Assembly: GCA_011525845.1 (NCBI GenBank)
Contig: WYBP01000014.1
Span: 248,001-312,000, forward strand
Source of the DNA: Gemmatimonadaceae bacterium
Lineage (GTDB): Bacteria; Gemmatimonadota; Gemmatimonadetes; Gemmatimonadales; Gemmatimonadaceae
Reading direction: 5' to 3'
DNA length: 64,000 nucleotides
Position numbers and translations under genes: made by a program. The notes beneath the pieces are model-generated. The model was given only the letters and a program-made list of their open reading frames with translations, had not been told where the DNA came from and did no database searches. Numbering within the stretch: position 1 is the stretch's first letter; each line of letters opens with the position of its first letter. Positions 25,774-34,400 of the stretch are shown here, piece by piece.

Positions 25774-27798
25774 TTGTCCCACGCAGTCTCCCCCACGCTC
25801 GCCGCGCCCGCCGAGCTCCAGCAGCTCGCGATCGACACCGTCCGCACCCTCTCGATGGACGCGGTGCAGGCCGCCGAGTCGGGACACCCCGGCACGCCGA
25901 TGGCGCTCGCGCCGCTCGCGTACGCGCTCTTCACGCGGCACATGAAGCACAACCCGGCGGATCCGCACTGGCCGGACCGCGACCGCTTCGTGCTCTCCGT
26001 GGGGCACGCGTCGATGCTCCTCTACTCCTCGCTCTACCTGAGCGGGTACGCGCTCACGCTCGACGAGATCAAGGCCTTCCGGCAGTGGGGGAGCCAGACG
26101 CCGGGGCATCCCGAGTTCGGGCACACCGCCGGCGTGGAGACCACCACCGGCCCGCTTGGCCAGGGCGTTGCCAATGCGGTGGGGATGGCGGTGGCGGAGG
26201 CGCACCTCGCCGCGCTCTTCAATCGCGACGGGCACGAGGTGATCGACCACTTCACCTGGTTCATCGCGGGCGACGGGTGCCTGATGGAGGGCATCTCGCA
26301 CGAGGCCGCCTCGTTCGCCGGACACCAGAAGCTCGGCAAGCTCATCGGCTTCTTCGACGACAACCGCATCACGATCGACGGCCGCACCGATCTCTCCTGC
26401 AGCGACGATGCCGCCAAGCGCTTCGAGGCGTACGGCTGGCAGGTGCTGCAGATCGAGGACGTGAACGACCAGTCGCAGATCGACCGCGCCATCGCCGCCG
26501 CCAAGGCGGACACGAAGCGTCCGTCGATGATCATCACCCGCACCGTCATCGGCTTCGGGTCACCGAATCGCGCCGACACCGCGAAGGCGCATGGCGAGCC
26601 CCTCGGGAAGGACGAGATCGCGCTCACCAAGCAGGCGTACGGCTGGCCGGGCACCGAGCCCTTCCACGTGCCGCACGAGGCGCTCGAGCATTGGCGGCTC
26701 GCCACCGAGCGGGGCGTGAACCTGCAGGCCGAGTGGATGCGTCGCTTCGCGACGTACGCGAAGGCCTTCCCGAGCGAGGCGAAGGAGGTCGGCCGACGCT
26801 GGCATGGGGACCTCCCCGCAGGATGGGAGAAGGCGATCCCGACCTTCGACGCGAGCAACGGCAACGTCGCGAGCCGCGCGGCCTCGGGTGTGGTGCTCAA
26901 CGCGATCGCGCCCGCGATCCCCGAGCTCATCGGCGGTTCGGCCGACCTCACCGGCTCGAACCTCACGAACATCAAGGGGAACGCCGTCTTCAGCGCCACG
27001 CAGCGCAGCGGGCGGAACTTCCACTTCGGCATCCGCGAGCACGCGATGGGTTCGGTGATGAGCGGGATGGCGCTGCACGGCGGGATCATCCCGTACGGCG
27101 GCACCTTCCTCGTCTTCGCCGACTACATGCGGCCCGCCATCCGGCTCGCCGCCCTGATGAAGCAGCAGTGCATCTACGTCTTCACGCACGACTCGATCGG
27201 GCTCGGTGAGGACGGCCCCACGCACCAGCCCGTGGAGCACCTCTCCTCGCTGCGCTGCATCCCGAACCTCCTCGTGCTCCGCCCCGCGGACGCGAACGAG
27301 ACCGCCGAGGCGTGGCGGGTGGCGCTCAAGCACCGCACCGGGCCCGTGGCCATCGTGCTCACGCGGCAGAAGCTCCCCCTGATCGACCGCGCGACGCACG
27401 CGAGTGCGAGTGGCGTGGCGAAGGGTGCCTATGTCCTGAAGGACGCGCCGGAGGGGCAGGCGCCGCAGGCCGTGATCCTGGCGAGCGGTTCCGAGGTGGA
27501 GGTCGCGCTCAAGGCGCAGGTGGAGCTGCTCAAGCGGGACGTGCCCACGCGCGTGGTGTCGATGGCGAGCATGGAACTGTTCGCGTCACAGCCGGCTGAG
27601 TATCAGGCCGAGGTGCTGCCGACGGGCGTGCGCCGCGTGGCGGTGGAGGCGGCGCACCCGATGTCCTGGTATCGCTGGGTCGGGGCCGATGGCGCGATCG
27701 TGGGGATCGAGGGGTTCGGGGCTTCGGCGCCGTATCAGAAGTTGTATGAGGAGTACGGGATCACTGCCGCGGCGGTCGTGCGGTCCGTCCTCGACTGA
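25774..27798 (+). CDS. tkt: Transketolase
   Basis: A 674-residue transketolase of the pentose phosphate and Calvin-type carbon shuffling pathways, using thiamine diphosphate to transfer two-carbon units. Visible are the N-terminal [17 protein letters not shown], the ThDP motif beginning [19 protein letters not shown], the central LTGSNLT and IREHAMG segments, and [15 protein letters not shown]. Length and domain order are normal. The TTG start is preceded by CCGGAG at a suitable distance. A TAACTT box at 25714-25719 could be its -10 element. It converges on the XRE/nucleotidyltransferase pair. Confidence 0.93.
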   Translation: MSHAVSPTLAAPAELQQLAIDTVRTLSMDAVQAAESGHPGTPMALAPLAYALFTRHMKHNPADPHWPDRDRFVLSVGHASMLLYSSLYLSGYALTLDEIKAFRQWGSQTPGHPEFGHTAGVETTTGPLGQGVANAVGMAVAEAHLAALFNRDGHEVIDHFTWFIAGDGCLMEGISHEAASFAGHQKLGKLIGFFDDNRITIDGRTDLSCSDDAAKRFEAYGWQVLQIEDVNDQSQIDRAIAAAKADTKRPSMIITRTVIGFGSPNRADTAKAHGEPLGKDEIALTKQAYGWPGTEPFHVPHEALEHWRLATERGVNLQAEWMRRFATYAKAFPSEAKEVGRRWHGDLPAGWEKAIPTFDASNGNVASRAASGVVLNAIAPAIPELIGGSADLTGSNLTNIKGNAVFSATQRSGRNFHFGIREHAMGSVMSGMALHGGIIPYGGTFLVFADYMRPAIRLAALMKQQCIYVFTHDSIGLGEDGPTHQPVEHLSSLRCIPNLLVLRPADANETAEAWRVALKHRTGPVAIVLTRQKLPLIDRATHASASGVAKGAYVLKDAPEGQAPQAVILASGSEVEVALKAQVELLKRDVPTRVVSMASMELFASQPAEYQAEVLPTGVRRVAVEAAHPMSWYRWVGADGAIVGIEGFGASAPYQKLYEEYGITAAAVVRSVLD

Positions 27799-27808
27799 CG
27801 GTCCGGCC

Positions 27809-27835
27809 CCGGTGCGGTAGCCCTACCGCGACCGG
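27809..27835. terminator. Hairpin between convergent genes, likely bidirectional terminator
   Basis: A perfect 7-bp stem GCGGTAG/CTACCGC (27814-27820 and 27823-27829) with a 2-nt centre is extended by CCGGT/ACCGG with one bulged base. It lies between the transketolase stop and the stop of the nucleotidyltransferase gene, which it overlaps. There is no U-tract. Confidence 0.5.
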
Positions 27836-28311
27836 CGGATCTCCTCCAGCACCAATAGGTCCGCGACGTCCTGCGGCCGGCCCGTCCGCTTCGAGGCGAT
27901 GAGATCATCCAGCGATACCGTCGGGATCGCGACCCCCTCGACCTCGAAGCGTTCCGCCGTTCGGATCGCATCGCGGTACCGGACGCTCCACGCGAGCGTG
28001 AGGATGTCGACCCGCGGCGAGTCGCCGATGATCGTCACGAACTTGCGTGCCACCTCGGCCGCTGCCCACTCCTTCGAGAAGCCGTAGCCGGTCGTCGCGA
28101 GCGCGACGAGCACGCGTTGCGCGTTCTCCTCGGTCGGGTCGATCAGGATGTCGATGTCGCGCGTCGCGCGGGCGCTGCCCCAGAGTTGCAGGGCGCGCGC
28201 GCCGACCACCAGGTAGCGCGCGCCGGCCTCATTGAGCCGCCAGCAGATCTCGGCGAGCTCTGTCCGGAAGGGTGGTCCTACGACACCCCGATCGTCTCGC
28301 GGTGCTTCCAT
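27823..28311 (-). CDS. Nucleotidyltransferase, putative toxin partner of an XRE antitoxin
   Basis: A 162-residue protein with a minimal nucleotidyltransferase fold: the strand-loop GSARATRDIDIL (45-56) carries the two catalytic aspartates Asp52 and Asp54, and a third acidic residue is in RVDIL. It resembles AbiEii/DUF6036-type and MNT enzymes, which modify tRNA or proteins in toxin-antitoxin systems. The start at 28311 overlaps the end of the XRE gene by 34 bp, so the antitoxin-like gene is translated first. The toxin role is an inference from fold and context; I cannot tell which molecule it modifies. Confidence 0.7.
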   Translation of the reverse strand: MEAPRDDRGVVGPPFRTELAEICWRLNEAGARYLVVGARALQLWGSARATRDIDILIDPTEENAQRVLVALATTGYGFSKEWAAAEVARKFVTIIGDSPRVDILTLAWSVRYRDAIRTAERFEVEGVAIPTVSLDDLIASKRTGRPQDVADLLVLEEIRRSR

Positions 28312-28700
28312 GCGAAGTAGTCCTCGAAACGGTCGAAGGTCACGAAGAGCGAGGCGCACCGGCGCATCGGTACCTCGCGAGCGGTCCGTTCGGCCGCCAG
28401 CACGCGCTCCGTCGGCGTCAGCGCCAGGTCGGCGGCGAGCATCGCGCGTCGCGAGTCGTCCAGGCGCGGCGGTCGTGTTGGGGGGTCGGCGACGGAGGCC
28501 GGAGCGAGCTCGCAGCGCAGCGAGAACCCGGCGACCGCGAGGAGTCGCTTCAGGGTGCCGAGGGAAGGCTGCACGCCACCCCCCTCCAGCCGTGCAACAG
28601 CCGATTGCGACGTGCCCGCCCCTTCAGCGAGCGCGCGCTGGCTCAGCCCGCTCCGCGCACGCGCTTCCGCGAGAAGTCGTCCGGGATTGATATCATCCAT
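28278..28700 (-). CDS. XRE-family DNA-binding protein, putative antitoxin
   Basis: A 140-residue protein with an XRE/Cro-type helix-turn-helix at residues 7-60 (LLAEARARSGLSQRALAEGA, then SQSAVARLEGG and LGTLKRLLAVAG). The C-terminal 75 residues (a helical segment and then FVTFDRFEDYFAWKHRE) are of unknown type and may contact the nucleotidyltransferase. Its ATG at 28700 is covered by an ATATCA-N4-TGATAT dyad, and a second copy lies 20 bp upstream at the -10 box, as expected for autorepression. The DNA around the start is strikingly AT-rich compared with its neighbours. Confidence 0.78.
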   Translation of the reverse strand: MDDINPGRLLAEARARSGLSQRALAEGAGTSQSAVARLEGGGVQPSLGTLKRLLAVAGFSLRCELAPASVADPPTRPPRLDDSRRAMLAADLALTPTERVLAAERTAREVPMRRCASLFVTFDRFEDYFAWKHRETIGVS

Positions 28701-28725
28701 GATATAATCATATCATATCTGATAT
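28690..28725. promoter_or_regulatory. Two identical-consensus dyads, likely operator of the XRE/nucleotidyltransferase pair
   Basis: ATATCA-N4-TGATAT occurs twice, at 28690-28705 and 28710-28725, with centres 20 bp apart, about two helical turns. The first covers the XRE start codon (and has a 7-bp perfect arm version); the second covers the -10 box. This is a typical arrangement for cooperative binding of a small HTH dimer. Confidence 0.75.
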
Positions 28726-28734
28726 CCATGACAA
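28707..28734 (-). promoter_or_regulatory. Promoter of the XRE/nucleotidyltransferase pair
   Basis: The reverse strand has TTGTCA at 28734-28729, a 16-bp spacer and TATGAT at 28712-28707, followed by 6 nt and the ATG. Both hexamers are close to the sigma-70 consensus. The spacing predicts a leaderless or nearly leaderless transcript. Confidence 0.6.
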
Positions 28735-28746
28735 GGTCCGCGCACC

Positions 28747-30057
28747 CTAGAAATCGTCCCGCCCCCCGATATTCCCGAACCGCGGATTCACCACGTTGTT
28801 GAAGATCGACCCGAACTGATACCGGAGCCCGAAGAAGGTGAAGTACCGGTAGTTCGTCGCCAGCGCCTGCTGACGCGCCACCACCTGCACCGGCGTGAGG
28901 CCCACGGCCGAGAGGTAGAGCTGGTCGCGCACGCGGGAGACCGAGCCGCTCACCTCGAACGAGAGCCCGCGGCCGAGTCGCACGTCCACGTTCCCGCGGA
29001 TCCCGGCATTGTAGAACTTGAGGCCATCCAGGTACTGCGAGCCCGAGAGGGTGACGTTGGCCGAGCCCCAGGGCTGCCGCGCGCCGAAGGTCGCGTCCAC
29101 CGAGTGCACGGGGCGCGTCTCCTCGGTCTTTCCATAGATGGTGGTATCGCGGTAGTTGATGGCGCGCATGCCGACCGTGTAGAGCACGGTGAGCTTTCGC
29201 CGCGTGAAGTCCTTGTACGGGAAGTAGTCCCATTCCACGGCGGCCGAGGCCTGCGTGGAGAGGTCGGTGTTCCGGTATGACGCCTGATGCGACCCCACCT
29301 GCCCGCCCACGGACCAGTGGTCGCCGAGACTCTTCACCGCCATCCCGCTCACGCCGTAGTTGCGCTGGATGTTCGTGAAGGTCGTGACGCTGTCGATCTG
29401 GAAGCTCGAGCCGTCGTACGAGTAGTTCGCGTTCATCCGGACCTTCCACGCCTCGGTGGTCCGATTGGCGTTGATGCTCGAGAAGAAGTTCGTGAAGGTC
29501 TGGTTCGACTCCCCATTCAGGAAGCCGTTCCCCGAGACGCTGAAGGTCCAGAAGTTCCACTTGTCGCGCGCCGGGGCGGCCGCGGCACTCCCGGCCGGCG
29601 GCGGCGCGAACGAGATCGTGAGCCGGCTTCCGAGCGCACCGCGCGCCGCGTGCGGGAGCAGGAGCTGGCCGATCACCCGCTGCAACTGCCGGCGGATCAG
29701 GTCCGTCGCGTCGTTCGGGCCGGTGTTGAAGGTGAGCGTGTCGGTCTTCCCCGCGTACGACCGCTGCCCGATCGCGACCACGGTGTAGAGCCGCCCGCCG
29801 GAGCCTGTCGTCTGTGATGTCACCAGCAGGTGGAAGTCGGCGTCGAGCCGCTCGCGCATCCAGTTCACCCAGGTCATCTCGGTGACGAGGAAGTCGCGGT
29901 CGCACCCCATCACGTCGCAATCAAGGAAGGCACGGACGGCGGAGGCCTGCGAGGTGTCTGCCTGGGGCGCCCCTTCCTGCGCGTGCGCGACCGTCGCCGC
30001 GATCCCGAGCGCGAAGACGAGGACGAGGGCGCGAAGCAGCGTCTTCGGTGTGGGCAT
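28747..30057 (-). CDS. Predicted outer-membrane protein with CDRDF domain (paralogue A)
   Basis: A 436-residue exported protein: signal peptide ending AHAQ (about 26), an N-terminal domain with FLDCDVMGCDRDFLVTE and LDADFHLLVTS, and a C-terminal beta-rich region that looks like a barrel (alternating aromatic strands, ending YQFGSIFNNVVNPR). Its closest relative in the window is the protein at 35520, with the same motifs in the same order; the two flank a TldD/TldE/peptidase/ATP-grasp cluster and face away from it. I do not recognise a named family. The start at 30057 is chosen for the signal peptide; a TACATT box lies at 30102-30097. Confidence 0.7.
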   Translation of the reverse strand: MPTPKTLLRALVLVFALGIAATVAHAQEGAPQADTSQASAVRAFLDCDVMGCDRDFLVTEMTWVNWMRERLDADFHLLVTSQTTGSGGRLYTVVAIGQRSYAGKTDTLTFNTGPNDATDLIRRQLQRVIGQLLLPHAARGALGSRLTISFAPPPAGSAAAAPARDKWNFWTFSVSGNGFLNGESNQTFTNFFSSINANRTTEAWKVRMNANYSYDGSSFQIDSVTTFTNIQRNYGVSGMAVKSLGDHWSVGGQVGSHQASYRNTDLSTQASAAVEWDYFPYKDFTRRKLTVLYTVGMRAINYRDTTIYGKTEETRPVHSVDATFGARQPWGSANVTLSGSQYLDGLKFYNAGIRGNVDVRLGRGLSFEVSGSVSRVRDQLYLSAVGLTPVQVVARQQALATNYRYFTFFGLRYQFGSIFNNVVNPRFGNIGGRDDF

Positions 30058-30286
30058 CGTAATCTCGGGGGTGGGAGGGTGCGCCAAGGCGTGCACAATG
30101 TACGGTCCGAACAGGACGGGGGTTCCGGCACGCCTTCCGTTTGATTGCACGGACCCGGAATTCGTTGCCTTGGAGTGCCCCACCACACCCGACAGAGGTG
30201 CCTCCGCCACGGTTTGCCATCCCCCACCCCTCGGGCGACATTCCCCCCTCGCCCGACCCGGACTCCTCTCCCCACAGAGCCCGCCC

Positions 30287-31912
30287 ATGACCACCCGCCG
30301 CGACTTCCTCGCCTCCACCGGACTCGCCGCGAGCGCCATCGCGCTCGCCGGCCGCCGCGCGAATGCCGCCGGAATCCGCTCGCCGATCCTCACGCCGGAC
30401 ACCGAGCCCGATCCGGCCGTGAAGGTGCTCCTCCTCGAGGCCCTTACCGCCGCGAAGCTCGCCGGCGCCTCCTGGGCCGACGCTCGCGTGCAGCGCGCGC
30501 GCCGCCAGAACCTCGGCACCCGCGAGCAGCAGGTCACGAACGTCTCCGACACCGACACCATCGGCTGCGGCGTCCGTGTCCTCGTCGACGGCACCTGGGG
30601 CTTCTCGGCCACGCGCGCACTCACCAAGGAGGGCGTGGCCCGCGCCGCCAAGCAGGCGGTCGCACTCGCCAAGGCCAACCGCGTCGCCCGCGACCGGCAG
30701 GTGAAGCTCGCCCCAACGGAGTCGCACCCGAGCGCGACCTGGAAGTCGAGCTACACCATCGACCCCTGGTCCATCCCGGTGGAGGAGAAGGTCGACCTCC
30801 TGCTCCGCGCCAACGCCGCCGCGCTCAAGGTGAAGAACATCAGATTCGTGAACTCGAACCTCTCGTTCGTGAAGGAGGAACGCTCCTACGCGAACTCCGA
30901 GGGTTCGATGATCGCGCAGGACGTGGTCCGCAGCTGGGTCACGATGAGCTTCACCGCCATCTCCGACGACCGCACCGAGGTCGCCACACGCGGCCCCGAG
31001 GTGGTGCAGCCGATGGGACGCGGGTGGGAGTACGTGCTCGAGAACGACATCGTCGCCAACGCGCCGATCTGGGCGGAGCAGGCGCGCGAGAAGCTCACCG
31101 CGCGCCCGGTCGAGGTCGGCAAGTGGGACCTCATCATCCACCCCTCGCAGCTCTTCCTCACCATCCACGAGTCGATCGGCCACCCCACCGAGCTCGACCG
31201 CGCGATGGGGTACGAGGCGAACTACGCCGGCACCTCCTTCATCGCCCCGCCCGACGACGTGCTCGGCAAGCTCCGACTCGGCCCCGACCACCTCACCATC
31301 CGCGGCGACCGCTCGCAGCCCAACGCCCTCGCCACGATCGGCTATGACGACGACGGCGTGAAGCCCCAGGACTTCGACATCGTCAAGAACGGGATCTTCT
31401 GGGACTACCAGACCACGCGCGAGCAGGCCGAGTGGCTGCGTCCCTGGTACGAGAAGAATGGGATGCCGGTGCGCTCGCACGGGTGTTCGTATGCCCAGAG
31501 CTGGAGCGACGTCGCCTTCCAGCGGATGCCGAACGTCTCGATCGTCCCCGACCAGCGCGTCGACCGCTCGATGGACGACATCATCGCGGCGACGGACAAG
31601 GGGATCGTCTTCATCGGACGCTCCTCCTACTCGATCGACCAGCAGCGCTACAACGCGCAGTTCGGCGCGCAGGTCTGCTACGAGGTGAAGGGAGGGAAGA
31701 TCGTCGGCCAGCTCCGCGACGTGGCCTACGTGATGCGCACCCCCGACTTCTGGAACTCGATCGACCTGATCGGCGGGAAATCCTCGTACGAACTCGGCGG
31801 CACCTTCAACGACGGCAAGGGCCAGCCCGGCCAGTCGAACGCGGTGAGCCATGGCTGCCCACCCTGCCGCTTCAAGAACATCAACGTCCTCAACACGGGG
31901 CGCACGCTGTGA
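30287..31912 (+). CDS. tldD: TldD-type metalloprotease with a Tat signal peptide
   Basis: A 541-residue TldD/PmbA-family protein. The HExxxH zinc motif of TldD is HESIGH at residues 294-299, followed by TELDRAMGYEANYAG. TldD and TldE form a protease that trims modified or unfolded peptides (microcin B17, CcdA antitoxin). Unusually, this protein starts TTRRDFLASTGLAASAIAL and then AGRRANA: a twin-arginine signal peptide with a hydrophobic core and Ala-x-Ala cleavage site, implying export of the folded protein. Its stop overlaps the GTG of tldE (GTGA). Confidence 0.88.
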   Translation: MTTRRDFLASTGLAASAIALAGRRANAAGIRSPILTPDTEPDPAVKVLLLEALTAAKLAGASWADARVQRARRQNLGTREQQVTNVSDTDTIGCGVRVLVDGTWGFSATRALTKEGVARAAKQAVALAKANRVARDRQVKLAPTESHPSATWKSSYTIDPWSIPVEEKVDLLLRANAAALKVKNIRFVNSNLSFVKEERSYANSEGSMIAQDVVRSWVTMSFTAISDDRTEVATRGPEVVQPMGRGWEYVLENDIVANAPIWAEQAREKLTARPVEVGKWDLIIHPSQLFLTIHESIGHPTELDRAMGYEANYAGTSFIAPPDDVLGKLRLGPDHLTIRGDRSQPNALATIGYDDDGVKPQDFDIVKNGIFWDYQTTREQAEWLRPWYEKNGMPVRSHGCSYAQSWSDVAFQRMPNVSIVPDQRVDRSMDDIIAATDKGIVFIGRSSYSIDQQRYNAQFGAQVCYEVKGGKIVGQLRDVAYVMRTPDFWNSIDLIGGKSSYELGGTFNDGKGQPGQSNAVSHGCPPCRFKNINVLNTGRTL

Positions 31913-33339
31913 GCACGCTCAACAGGATCCCCGACTCGCCGAAGCGCCTGATCGCGCACGCGGCCGCCGCACGCCACGGCGTGCTCGACGAACCGCTCGT
32001 ACTCTCCCGTGCCGAGTGCGAGGACATCGTCGCCCGCGCGCTCGAGCTCTCCAAGGCCGACGCCTGCCGCGTCTCGGTCGGGAGCTCGTACGAGACCAAC
32101 CTCCGCTTCGCCGACAACCAGATGTCCACGTCCGGCGTGACGGACGACGCGAGCATCACGATCTCCCCCGTGTTCGGGAAGAAGCGCGCGAGCGTCTCCA
32201 CCAACGATGTCTCCCGCGAAGGGCTCGCGCGCGCCGTGGCGCAGGCGGAGGCGCTGGCGAAGCTCTCTCCCGACGATCCGGAGCTGATGCCTGAGCTCCC
32301 GGCGCAGCAGTACGCGTCCATCCCGGCCTGGTTCGACTCGACCGCCTCCCTCAGTGCGGACGAACGCGCACGCGCCGCACTCACCGCCCTCGAGCCCGCG
32401 CGCCGCTCCAGCGACCTCACCGTCGCCGGCTTCATCGTCTGCAACGCGAACGCCACCGCGGTCGGCACGAGCAACGGCCTCTTCGCCTACCACCGCACCA
32501 CGGGCGCGAACTACACCCTCACCGTCCGCACCAACGACGGCACGGGTTCCGGCTGGGTGGGCGCGGACGAGAACGACTGGACGCGCATCGACTTCGCCGG
32601 GATGGGCACGCGCGCGATCGAGAAGGCGCGCGCCTCGCGCAACCCGTCCGCGATCGAGCCCGGGCGCTACACGGTGATCTTCGAGCCGCAGGCGGTGGCC
32701 GACCTCATCGGCTCCGTACGCGGCGCGATGAACGCCCGCTCCGCCGACGAGGGGCGCTCCCCCTTCTCCAAGGCCGGCGGTGGGACCAAGCTCGGCGAAC
32801 GGATCATGGATCCGCGCGTCACGCTGCTCTCCGACCCCGCCGACCCGCAGATCCTCGGCGCGCCCTTCGACGGCGATGGACTGCCGCAGGGCCGGCAGGT
32901 CTGGGTCGAGAAGGGCGTGCTCACCCAGCTGGCGTACACCCGCTTCTGGGCACAGAAGACCGGGAACACCCCCACCGGTGGCGGGGGCGGGTTCGGCGGA
33001 GGAGGCGGCGGGCTCAAGATGCTCGGCGGCACCAGCTCGCTCGACGCGATGATCGCCGGCGCCGAGCGCGCGGTGCTGATCACGCGGCTCTGGTACCTGC
33101 GGTCTGTCGACCCGCGCACGATGGTCCTCACCGGGCTCACGCGCGACGGCTCCTTCCTGGTGGAGAACGGGAAGGTCTCGCGGTCGATCAAGAACTTCCG
33201 CTTCAACGACTCGCCCCTCTTCTTCCTGAACAACGTCGAGGCCATCGGCCCGACCGTGCGCACGGGGGATGGCGGGAGCGTGGTGCCGGCGGTGATGTCG
33301 CGCGACTTCAACTTCACCAGCCTGTCGGACGCGGTCTGA
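31909..33339 (+). CDS. tldE: TldE/PmbA-type partner of TldD
   Basis: A 476-residue TldE-type subunit. It shares the TldD/PmbA fold (SYETNLRFADNQMSTSGVTD near residue 60, the late RSIKNFRFNDSP and DFNFTS segments) but has no HExxxH, as expected for the non-catalytic partner. No signal peptide is visible, in contrast to TldD, so it could be exported only by riding on the Tat substrate. A glycine-rich insertion (GGGGGFGGGGGG, near residue 365) is unusual. It is translationally coupled to tldD. Confidence 0.85.
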   Translation: MSTLNRIPDSPKRLIAHAAAARHGVLDEPLVLSRAECEDIVARALELSKADACRVSVGSSYETNLRFADNQMSTSGVTDDASITISPVFGKKRASVSTNDVSREGLARAVAQAEALAKLSPDDPELMPELPAQQYASIPAWFDSTASLSADERARAALTALEPARRSSDLTVAGFIVCNANATAVGTSNGLFAYHRTTGANYTLTVRTNDGTGSGWVGADENDWTRIDFAGMGTRAIEKARASRNPSAIEPGRYTVIFEPQAVADLIGSVRGAMNARSADEGRSPFSKAGGGTKLGERIMDPRVTLLSDPADPQILGAPFDGDGLPQGRQVWVEKGVLTQLAYTRFWAQKTGNTPTGGGGGFGGGGGGLKMLGGTSSLDAMIAGAERAVLITRLWYLRSVDPRTMVLTGLTRDGSFLVENGKVSRSIKNFRFNDSPLFFLNNVEAIGPTVRTGDGGSVVPAVMSRDFNFTSLSDAV

Positions 33340-33374
33340 ACCTCGCTTCCACCTCGACCACCCCCGCCTGACCG

Positions 33375-34400
33375 ATGCCGCGCCGCTACCCCTGGGCCAA
33401 GTGGCCCGACGATCGCCTGCTCGACCTCCGCTTCCGCGAGCTCAAGCTCCGGATGGAGGGCACCTGGATCGCCGAGTGCGTGGCCGACCTGCATCGCGAG
33501 CTCGAGAACCGCGACATCCGGCTCAAGCCGCACATCTGGATCTCCGACGAGTGGTTCTCGCCCGACGGCGTCTCCGGGTTCGCGGTCCCGTTCTACCTGA
33601 TGCATCCGCGGCTGATGAAGCTCGAGCGCTCGCAGTTCATCGAGATCGAGGGGGGCACGTACAACGAGTGCATGATGATCATGCGCCACGAGACGGGGCA
33701 CGCGATCCAGCACGGGTACCAGCTGCAGCGCCGGCGCGAGTGGCAGCGGCTCTTCGGCAAGTCCTCCACGAAGTACCCGGAGGCGTACCGCCCCAACCCC
33801 GCGAGCAAGCGCTACGTGCAGCACCTGCGCCGCTGGTACGCGCAGAGCCATCCGGACGAGGACTTCGCGGAGACCTTCGCCGTCTGGCTCCGCCCGCGCA
33901 GCGACTGGCGCCGGCGCTACAAGGGATGGCCCGCGCTTCAGAAGCTCGAGTACGTCGATGAACTCATGAAAGAGATCGCAGGTGAGCGCGTGCCGAACCT
34001 CGACCGGCGCGTGCTCGATCCCGTGCGCTCGCTCCGCACCACGCTCCGCGACCACTACGCGCAACGGCGCGCGCTATATTCGGTCGAGTATCCCAAGACC
34101 TACGACTACGACCTCCAACGCCTCTTCTCCGACGATCCGAAGCACCGCCGCAAGCGCACGGCGGCGAGCTTCCTGCGCGAGCATCGCGCCGAGATCCGAC
34201 GGATCGTCTCCCGCTGGACCGGCGAGTACCAGTTCTCGCTCGACCAGGTGCTCACCGACATGATCGGGCGCTGCCGCGAACTCAAGCTCCGCGCGGTCGG
34301 GAACGAGCGTGAGTTGCTCACCGACTTCCTCGTGCTCCTCACCGCGCGCACGATGGGCTTCCTCGTCGGGCAGGCGCGCCGCGACTGGATCGCGGTATGA
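33375..34400 (+). CDS. Putative zinc-binding metallopeptidase
   Basis: A 341-residue protein with the zinc motif HETGH (105-109) and a likely third ligand in DEDFAETFAVWL about 60 residues later, as in zincins. No signal peptide is seen, so it probably acts in the cytoplasm. The remainder is helical and basic. It ends in an ATGA overlap with an ATP-grasp ligase gene, a pairing that suggests a joint role in building or trimming a peptide-like product. The substrate is unknown. Confidence 0.75.
   Translation: MPRRYPWAKWPDDRLLDLRFRELKLRMEGTWIAECVADLHRELENRDIRLKPHIWISDEWFSPDGVSGFAVPFYLMHPRLMKLERSQFIEIEGGTYNECMMIMRHETGHAIQHGYQLQRRREWQRLFGKSSTKYPEAYRPNPASKRYVQHLRRWYAQSHPDEDFAETFAVWLRPRSDWRRRYKGWPALQKLEYVDELMKEIAGERVPNLDRRVLDPVRSLRTTLRDHYAQRRALYSVEYPKTYDYDLQRLFSDDPKHRRKRTAASFLREHRAEIRRIVSRWTGEYQFSLDQVLTDMIGRCRELKLRAVGNERELLTDFLVLLTARTMGFLVGQARRDWIAV

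Noticed and set aside
28681-28745. AT-rich patch considered as an attachment site or small origin
   Set aside because: It is fully explained by a promoter with two operator dyads of the XRE gene; no integrase or direct repeats are nearby.
32988-33032. Glycine codon run in tldE considered as a frameshift or low-quality sequence
   Set aside because: The frame stays open on both sides and conserved motifs follow, so it is a real insertion.
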